Assembly: GCA_022264855.1 (NCBI GenBank)
Contig: JABYQU010000064.1
Coordinates: 119,516 to 183,515 of the forward strand
DNA: 64,000 nucleotides
Direction: 5' to 3'
Origin: Lenzites betulinus
Lineage: Eukaryota; Basidiomycota; Agaricomycetes; Polyporales; Polyporaceae
Of this stretch, positions 58,316 to 64,000 are shown piece by piece; positions within the stretch are counted from its first letter, which is position 1; the number at the start of each line of letters is the position of its first letter. The translations under genes and the position numbers were made by a program. The notes below the pieces were generated by a model. That model ran no database searches. It had not been told where the DNA came from and saw only the letters and a list, made by a program, of their open reading frames with translations.

Positions 58316-58676
58316 AAGGAAAAAGGCAAGCACGACATGTACCTACATCGACGAGTATACTACTACCTCGTACTAGAGACCGTAATACGCCGACGACAAC
58401 AAACGCACCGGCCGTAATGCCAGCGACCGGTAACGAATAGAGGCGAAATGAGAATGCTCTGGCAGCTGTGAGACAAATAAGAAACCAGACGTCGACCGAG
58501 CCGAAAACGAGGTGCCAAACCACCGTCAACGACACCGCGCAACAGCAGGATGGACACCAAGAGTCACGAACACCCAAGGAGAGTGCTATATAAGATGAAT
58601 AACGGCCATGACCTAACAACAACGCCATCCCCCTCCCACTAGAAACCGCAGACCATCAGCCACAACTGACCCCACA
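58316..58676. other. Spacer in the LTR interval
   Basis: No gene; leader of the next model with CTATATAAG near 58,587 acting as a possible TATA box 85 bp before its ATG. Confidence 0.45.
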
Positions 58677-59887
58677 ATGACCGGATCGACTTCCCCCCGC
58701 ACTTATGCGCAAGTCGCAGCCAGCCCCCCGACAACGCCAAAACAGAAAGCAACCGCCCTCCGTGCGTCCCCCCCTCAGCAAACAACGACTAGACATGTGA
58801 GACAGGCAGCAGGAAGAGCGGCATATACGACATCCATAGTAAGCGATCTACCACTGTAACAACTGCCAAAATAACAATCAAGTGAGTAGAACCTAGACCG
58901 GAACGCAACGTCCAGACAAAGCACATCCCCCAGCCCGCGCAGACCGCCCATCCCGGCCGCTCCGACGGCCACTGCCCCCAAAGCCCGGAACGCAACGCCA
59001 GGGCCGACCGCACCCCGCCCCGCGAGCTCGGCCGAACTACACCACCTCTGGCCGGACATGTCACCGAACGCATCGGAGTACCGTTTCGACGACATCGACA
59101 TGGCCGCCTTCAAGCAGAGCATGGCTGAAAGCAAGAGGAGATACGGCACACCGACCTCCGAAGACTGGCGCAACCTGTCGGTACACGGTACAGGAAGCGT
59201 CGCCTCGGACGACGTCGCTGCGATCATCGGCGACACGGTGGGAACGGACCATGTAGACCTGGAGAACTTCATCACGGACGGTACCGACAGATACGGTGAG
59301 ACCATCCCGGGACAGGAAGCAGCGCAAGAGTACGCGCGAGCCAAGAAGCGGCAGAGGACCGGAGACTCCCCCCCCAGCCCGGGGCCCCCAAACCAGCATC
59401 GATACGCTTCCGCAAATATCGCACCAGAACGACTGGACAGGCCCCCCCGGAACCATCCGGACGTGATGGAGAGCACGATATGCCGAGCGCCGCTCCCGAG
59501 CACACCCAGCTTACGCAGGGAGACGCAACGCTGGGGCCCAGACTGAGAACTGGCGACAGACAGCCTTCTCCGCCCAGAATACCCGCTGGAAGAAAAGGGA
59601 AAGCGGTAGACAGAACAGCGCCCCGAATGCCCCCGCGAGAGACGCCATCATCGACAACAACCGCGCAGGACCTGCCGTGGAGTGCCCTCACGGTGAATAT
59701 GGACGTCGACCCACCGGAAGGCGCACCGACAGAGCCGCTGAGTGGCCTGGAAGCTGAAAGCCCAACGCCCCGGGGCCCCCCCCGCCCGGGAGAAAAAGCG
59801 GCAAGAACATCGAAAGCCACACCAGAAGCCCAGACTCCGATAACCACACTCCCCACACACAGGTGGAAGTGCTACCCTCCTTCCTAG
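58677..59887 (+). CDS. Hypothetical disordered protein of the LTR interval
   Basis: Not recognised. Best model: exons 58677-58838, 58890-59462 and 59510-59887, 370 aa; without the last intron the frame would stop at 59,546 (272 aa). The N-terminus (SPRTYAQVAA) has the YAQVA motif often seen at the start of Gag or ORF1-type proteins. The middle (FDDIDMAAFKQSMAESKRRY, DHVDLENFITDGTDRYG) is acidic and probably helical. The rest is Pro/Arg-rich with a basic patch (AKKRQR). It ends 40 bp before the second LTR. Confidence 0.5.
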
Positions 59888-59927
59888 CGCCCCAGACGAA
59901 CCAACAGGAGCGAACGGCAGGCGCGCT

Positions 59928-60798
59928 GATACGGTAAGAGGTGCTCTGACGGCCGATAGCCGAGGGGTAGAGGACGTCTAGGTGTGTGATGAAGGGGAGT
60001 AAGGTCTCGAGCTCCCTGGGTTCGCTGGTAGGCCGGTCCGTATACTGTTCGCGCGCGAGCAGGAGGGAGGTCTCTCGCACACCGGGTGGGAGCGCGCGCG
60101 GACTCGCGCTGTAGAAGGGGCGCGCGCGGAGGTAAACTCAGTAACGCAACGCGCGCAGGAATAACGCAACGCTCGCAGTCAGCCGCGGGGCTTCGCAACA
60201 CAGTACACACGCAGTAAAACGCAGGAGGAACGGAATAGACGCAATATACGCAACTGACGGTACGCTGTCACAGCGGAGAGGTCTCCAGTCGTCCTGCCTT
60301 GAAGGGGAAGCTGTTGCACGTTGAGAAGCGCGAGGGACACGTTCCCAGCAGTTGAGAGAGTGAGGGGTGGATTGTCTGGGGGGTTCGAATGCCCCGAAAT
60401 GACTATGTACAAGAATGCCCGCAGGCTGAATCAAAAACACGTGCTACCATACGGAAGATAAGCGGAAACCGGGCCCGGGATGCCTCGCGCGCCGGGCGCA
60501 CTCGCCGCGCGCGATCCGACTCTTCGCGCGCCTCGTGCGCGCGCCACTGATGCGCCCAACGGACCCGCGCGCGCGAGCAGCTAGGGCAGAGGGCTCTGGA
60601 TAGCGACAGGCATCGCGCGCGCCGTGGTGAAGTACCCCGCGCGCATCTTGACCTTGCGCGCGATGGGCTACGCGCACTGCGCGCGCGACGTAGGGAGTAC
60701 AGAGGTGTGCGGTGGGCTCTGCGCGCGCTGTGGTTGGCGTGCGCGCGCAAAGGAGGAAAAGGCGGGTTTCTGGCCTGGAACGCCTGTGGAGCGTATCA
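59928..60798. repeat. LTR copy 2
   Basis: 871 bp, same ends as copy 1. Differences are scattered substitutions plus a few small changes around 60,065-60,080 and 60,680-60,760. Confidence 0.8.
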
Positions 60799-60863
60799 TC
60801 TCCCCCCCACTAAAATCTTGACCGCCCTCGGTCAACGCGATCGATGCCGGGGGTCCTTGGAAG

Positions 60864-60870
60864 TATAAAA
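60864..60870 (+). promoter_or_regulatory. TATA box
   Basis: TATAAAA 42 bases before the ATG at 60,912, in a G-rich context. Confidence 0.6.
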
Positions 60871-60911
60871 GGGGGGTGGGGTATAGGATAGAGGCCGACC
60901 CTGCCGCCACC

Positions 60912-61563
60912 ATGAGCATGACACTAGAACACCTCTTGCAAGTCGGTGTCGAGCTGCGCAGCCTTCATCCTGACGCCACCCTGCCTAGGATCGACCGCGC
61001 GACCAATGCACTGCGTCGGGTCGTTGAGGGAGGACGTGGTTCGGAGGGGGACTTGCGCGCGCGCATAGCTGCCGTGGTGCGCGCCTTTGTGAGTCGCGCG
61101 CGCTGCCTCCGCGCGCTGTTGCTGACCGCGCGCGCAGGAGGCCCACTACATCGTCTACCCGCGCGGGGCCACGCTCGCGGAGCGCGTAGAGGCCGTCGAG
61201 GGGATCGTCGCGGCCATTCCGCCCGAACTTGGGCTCGCGCGCGTCTTTGAGGACGAGTTCTACGCCATGCGCACCAGAGTCGCGCCGATGATCTTCAATC
61301 AGTGGCTGCCGGTCCTCGCGCTGCTAGAACACCGCGCGCGCGAGTATCGCGACGCTCTTGTAGGCCTGCGCGCGCTGGATCCAATGAACGCACCAGCTCC
61401 GTCGACCTTGGTCCGTGTCGAAGGGCACTTGCAGGACATCCAGGACTTGAAGCGCGAGCTAGTCAACGCACAGTTCGCATATGGGGAGGGGGACTTGGAC
61501 ATCTTGGAGAGTAACGACGCCCATGGGGACGCGCGCACGGTTCCGCGGACCGCGGAAATGTAG
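60912..61563 (+). CDS. Hypothetical helical protein (200 aa)
   Basis: Not recognised. Exons 60912-61088 and 61138-61563 give 200 aa in phase. Nearly all-helical by pattern: MTLEHLLQVGVELRSLHP, DRATNALRRVVEGG, LAERVEAVEGIVAAIPPELG, FNQWLPVLALLEHRAREYRD and GHLQDIQDLKRELVNAQFAY, the last with coiled-coil heptads. TATA box 42 bp upstream. The intron and both exons are full of CGCGC words, like the LTR next to it, whose end is only 113 bp upstream of the ATG; the LTR could influence expression. Confidence 0.72.
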
Positions 61564-61984
61564 AGGGCTGCGCGCGCTATAGGGAGACACGGCCGCGCGC
61601 GACTGTAGGGCACCGGGGACGCGGACTTGGAGAAATAAACAACGTTTGTGACGTCATCCTCGCGCCGAATGCCTCAGATCCTCGGATTTGCGGCCCGGAA
61701 TGGCGGTTCCATTGTCTGCACTTCGTTCCCAAAGTCCGGTAGGTCCGTCAGGGTCGCCCACGGGGCAGGCGCGCGCTTGAGCCCGTCGCGCGCGCGGCTC
61801 CGCGGACCTCGCGCATTGCCGCGCGCGTAGCGCCTAAGCGCGCGCTCATGCAGGGTCGCGCGCGAGGTCGCCGCGCTATTGTCCTCGCCTCAGAAAAGGC
61901 CTGACCGCCCTTCGTCGTTTTTCGCCTCCTTCCTCCTTCTCCCCACCTTACTCGCCTCGCTCATCCCTCCTGCCGACCTCCGCT
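61564..61984. other. Spacer between the two 3' genes
   Basis: GC-rich with many CGCGC words; contains the promoter and pyrimidine-rich leader of the next gene. No coding signal. Confidence 0.5.
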
Positions 61985-63809
61985 ATGCCTGCCCCATCCG
62001 CATCCACTCAAACCTGGGGAGGGAAGGACGAGCAACTCGTCCGCGCGCTGGAGACCGCGATGGCGCCGGTGTGGAATGGGGAGCCCGGGGACGACGCGAC
62101 GGACAGCGAGTGCCGCAAGTGGGCCCGCCGCGCCGCGCGCATCCTGGTATGTCCGCGCGCGCTGCTTCCTGTGTTGCCAGCTGACTGATTTCGTCGTAGG
62201 ACTCAGCGGGGGAGGCGCTCTGCCCGCCGTTTGTCCTCAACTCCCACGCCGACGCAGTGTGGACGCGCGCGTCCGAGGCCTTCGCGGCTGACGACTCCGA
62301 GTGGCCGGAGTGGGCGCGCGGACAGCTGCTCACCGCGCGCAAGCGTCGCGCCGCCGCCGAGGCTGAGCGCAAACGCCGCGCCGCCGCCGCCGAAGACTCC
62401 GACCCCTTCGCCGCCGCTCTACGCGACATCCAGGCCGCCACGCCGCCTCCTCGCACTCCGTCCGCGCGCAGCGGCCGCTCGCGCGCGAGCGTTCCCTCGG
62501 TTATCATCAGCTCGCGCGGCTCCAGGGCCTCCAAGAAGCGCGCTCGCAGCCCCTCCGTCGAGCTCATCTCGCGCGACACGGAGTCGTTCCATCCGGACGA
62601 CGAGGAGGAGACCGACGACGTCGAGATCGTCGATGGCCCCGCGGCCGACGACGAGGACGATCACGCCAGCGACGACGACGCCGCCATGAGCGTGGACCGC
62701 GCCCCCTCGACCGCCTCCACACGCGAGCTACGTCCGCGCGCGCCTCGCGCGAATCCCCCGCCGCCCAAGAAGAGGGCCAAGATGATGGTCCCGCGCGCCG
62801 CACAAGCCGCAGAGCCCATGCTCGGGAAGAACTGGCGGGTACGTCCCCCTCCGCGCGCTTTCGATGTCGCAGTCGCGCTGACTCTCTCCCAGCAATACGA
62901 GCGCTGCAACAACTGCCGCAAGTCGGCCCTCCTCTGCGTCCTGGGCGAAGGGGCCACCAAGTGCCACCGGTGCGCGCGCCGGCGCCAGAAGTGCGCCACC
63001 CAAGCGGACGAGGACTATGCGGAGTGGTACGACGAGCAGGGGTTCGAGCGCGGTAGGTCAGCTCCGCTAGACACCCGCGCGCGCGACTGACGTCCCCTCT
63101 TGCAGCGCGCGTCATTCTCGACTCCGCCGGGAATGTCGCTGGCGCGGACTTCATAGGTCCCGCCCCCGCCGGCTTCGTCCCCGCGACCTCGGAACCGTCC
63201 ACGCCGCGAAAGGGAAAGAAGAAGGCCACCGCGGCCACTGCCTCGCCCGTCCAGCCTGCCGCGCGCGCATCCAAGCCCGCAACGCCTGCCTCGGCGCAGG
63301 CCACAGCTCCCGCGCGCCCGGTCGCTTCTTCGTCCAGGCCCACCGCGTCCGCCTCCGCGCCCATCGCCTCGTCGTCCAGGACCGCCCCGGCCGCGCGTCA
63401 AACGCCGGCGTCGACCCCGGCCGACTCTCCCGCGGACAAGACCGCTGCTCCCGCCACCGCGCGCGCTCCGCCCCAGCCTCGCCCTGTCGCGCGCCCGTCT
63501 CGCACGGTCTCCGCGCCGGTCTCGACCGCGGCCTTCATGCCGCCGGCCGCCCCCACCGGGTTCCTGCTTGGCGCACCGGCTGCAATACGGCCTCAGGACC
63601 GCCTGTCCAACCCCAACGACCCCGCGGACATGTCGCGCGGCCGGCGCGCGGCGCTGCAAGTCGCGCGCGTCGAGCTCGAGGTCTTGGTTATGCGGCGCAA
63701 CGGACTCCTCGGCCTCAGCCAGCTCCTCGAGGACTGGATCGCGCGCATCCTGGCCGACCCGACGGACGAGACGGTGCCCGCGCTGTGGACCCCGCCGACG
63801 CGCGAGTAG
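61985..63809 (+). CDS. Hypothetical protein with cysteine cluster (possible zinc-binding DNA-associated protein)
   Basis: Exons 61985-62146, 62200-63052 and 63106-63809 give 572 aa. The N-terminal ~100 residues contain a small helical domain (ECRKWARRAARIL, SEWPEWARGQLLTARKRRAA). A basic nuclear-type signal (ASKKRARSP) and a long acidic run (DDEEETDDVEIVDGP) follow. Residues ~305-335 hold six cysteines: CNNCRKSALLC then CHRCARRRQKC, i.e. CX2CX6C...CX2CX6C, resembling but not equal to a Zn(II)2Cys6 cluster. The next ~150 residues are Ala/Pro/Ser-rich and disordered; the end (LQVARVELEVLVMRRNGLLG, LLEDWIARIL) is helical. A DNA- or RNA-binding role is inferred from the cluster and basic stretches; no family was identified. 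Confidence 0.75.
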
Positions 63810-64000
63810 AGTAACGGCGCGCGCGCCTTAGACTTGTAGATACTTGTAGATAGGCCTGCAGTCTTGCTCCTGTACATAGCACGCTTGTCTTGGGAATTGA
63901 GTCCGCGCGCGCGTGTGCGTGTGGCGGTATCTTCTTGGCCTCCTTTTGGTGTGAACTGTAACGACTGACTAGAGTTAACTTGAATGGAAAGAAAAGGGTA

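Larger units (their letters stand above)
53761..60798. mobile_element. LTR-like direct repeats enclosing a 5.3-kb interval
   Basis: Two 870-871-bp direct repeats, each with ends TGATACG...CGTATCA, are about 96% identical by eye. The interval holds three gene models, one with a CCHC zinc knuckle, but no reverse transcriptase, RNase H, integrase or protease was recognised. No primer-binding site or polypurine tract is obvious next to the repeats, and the outer 5-bp flanks (left TACGT, right TCTCC) do not match. It may be a large non-autonomous LTR element, or two solo LTRs with a gene-bearing interval between them. Confidence 0.6.

Noticed and set aside
1..64000. CRISPR arrays, operons, riboswitches
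   Set aside because: None seen and none expected: spliced genes with individual promoters show a eukaryotic nuclear genome.

Overview
The window is nuclear DNA of a filamentous basidiomycete, most likely an agaricomycete wood decayer. Genes are cut by many short introns (about 45-70 nt) with GT...AG ends, and the gene set includes an AA9 polysaccharide monooxygenase, a tyrosinase, a DUF6535 membrane protein, an A-T-R adenylating reductase and F-box/EOS1/YPP1-type proteins. The order within Agaricomycetes is an inference. Exon models were built by hand; each model given with a residue count sums to a multiple of three and reads through without stops.

Layout. (1) 1.2-16.5 kb: a carboxylic-acid-reductase-like A-T-R enzyme (+), then on the minus strand a DUF6535 protein, an AA9 LPMO, a short-chain dehydrogenase, an ornithine-cyclodeaminase/mu-crystallin protein and an acidic disordered protein. 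(2) 17.8-30.5 kb: two large low-complexity proteins (+) around the minus-strand YPP1/TTC7 TPR protein (plasma-membrane PI4-kinase scaffold), then a tyrosinase (-). (3) 30.5-36 kb: a degenerate interval with a 5'-truncated LINE copy flanked by a 13-bp target duplication, a probably broken F-box gene, and an EOS1-like ER membrane protein (-).

(4) 36,034-52,745: a 16.7-kb element with terminal inverted repeats (TAGGGTG...), an exact 8-bp target-site duplication (CACCAAGG) and mirrored subterminal motifs. It carries a 2,415-aa Helitron-type Rep/helicase with intact catalytic motifs plus seven small intron-containing genes. Several of these are paralogs of one another: a tandem triplet, a pair near the two ends, and a diverged pair. 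No DDE transposase was recognised in it. A rolling-circle Rep/helicase inside a TIR/8-bp-TSD element does not fit a standard Helitron, and this is the most interesting part of the window.

(5) 53,761-60,798: two 870-bp direct repeats with TGATACG...CGTATCA ends (LTR-like, roughly 96% identical by eye) enclose three genes, one ending in a CCHC zinc knuckle, but no reverse transcriptase. (6) 60.9-63.8 kb: two neighbouring plus-strand genes of unknown function, rich in CGCGC words like the LTRs; the second has a cysteine cluster.

Regions 1-3 look like ordinary host chromosome. Regions 4-6 are a nested accessory or mobile landscape. The DNA on either side of the 16.7-kb element (up to 36,025 and from 52,754) should be contiguous in strains that lack it.
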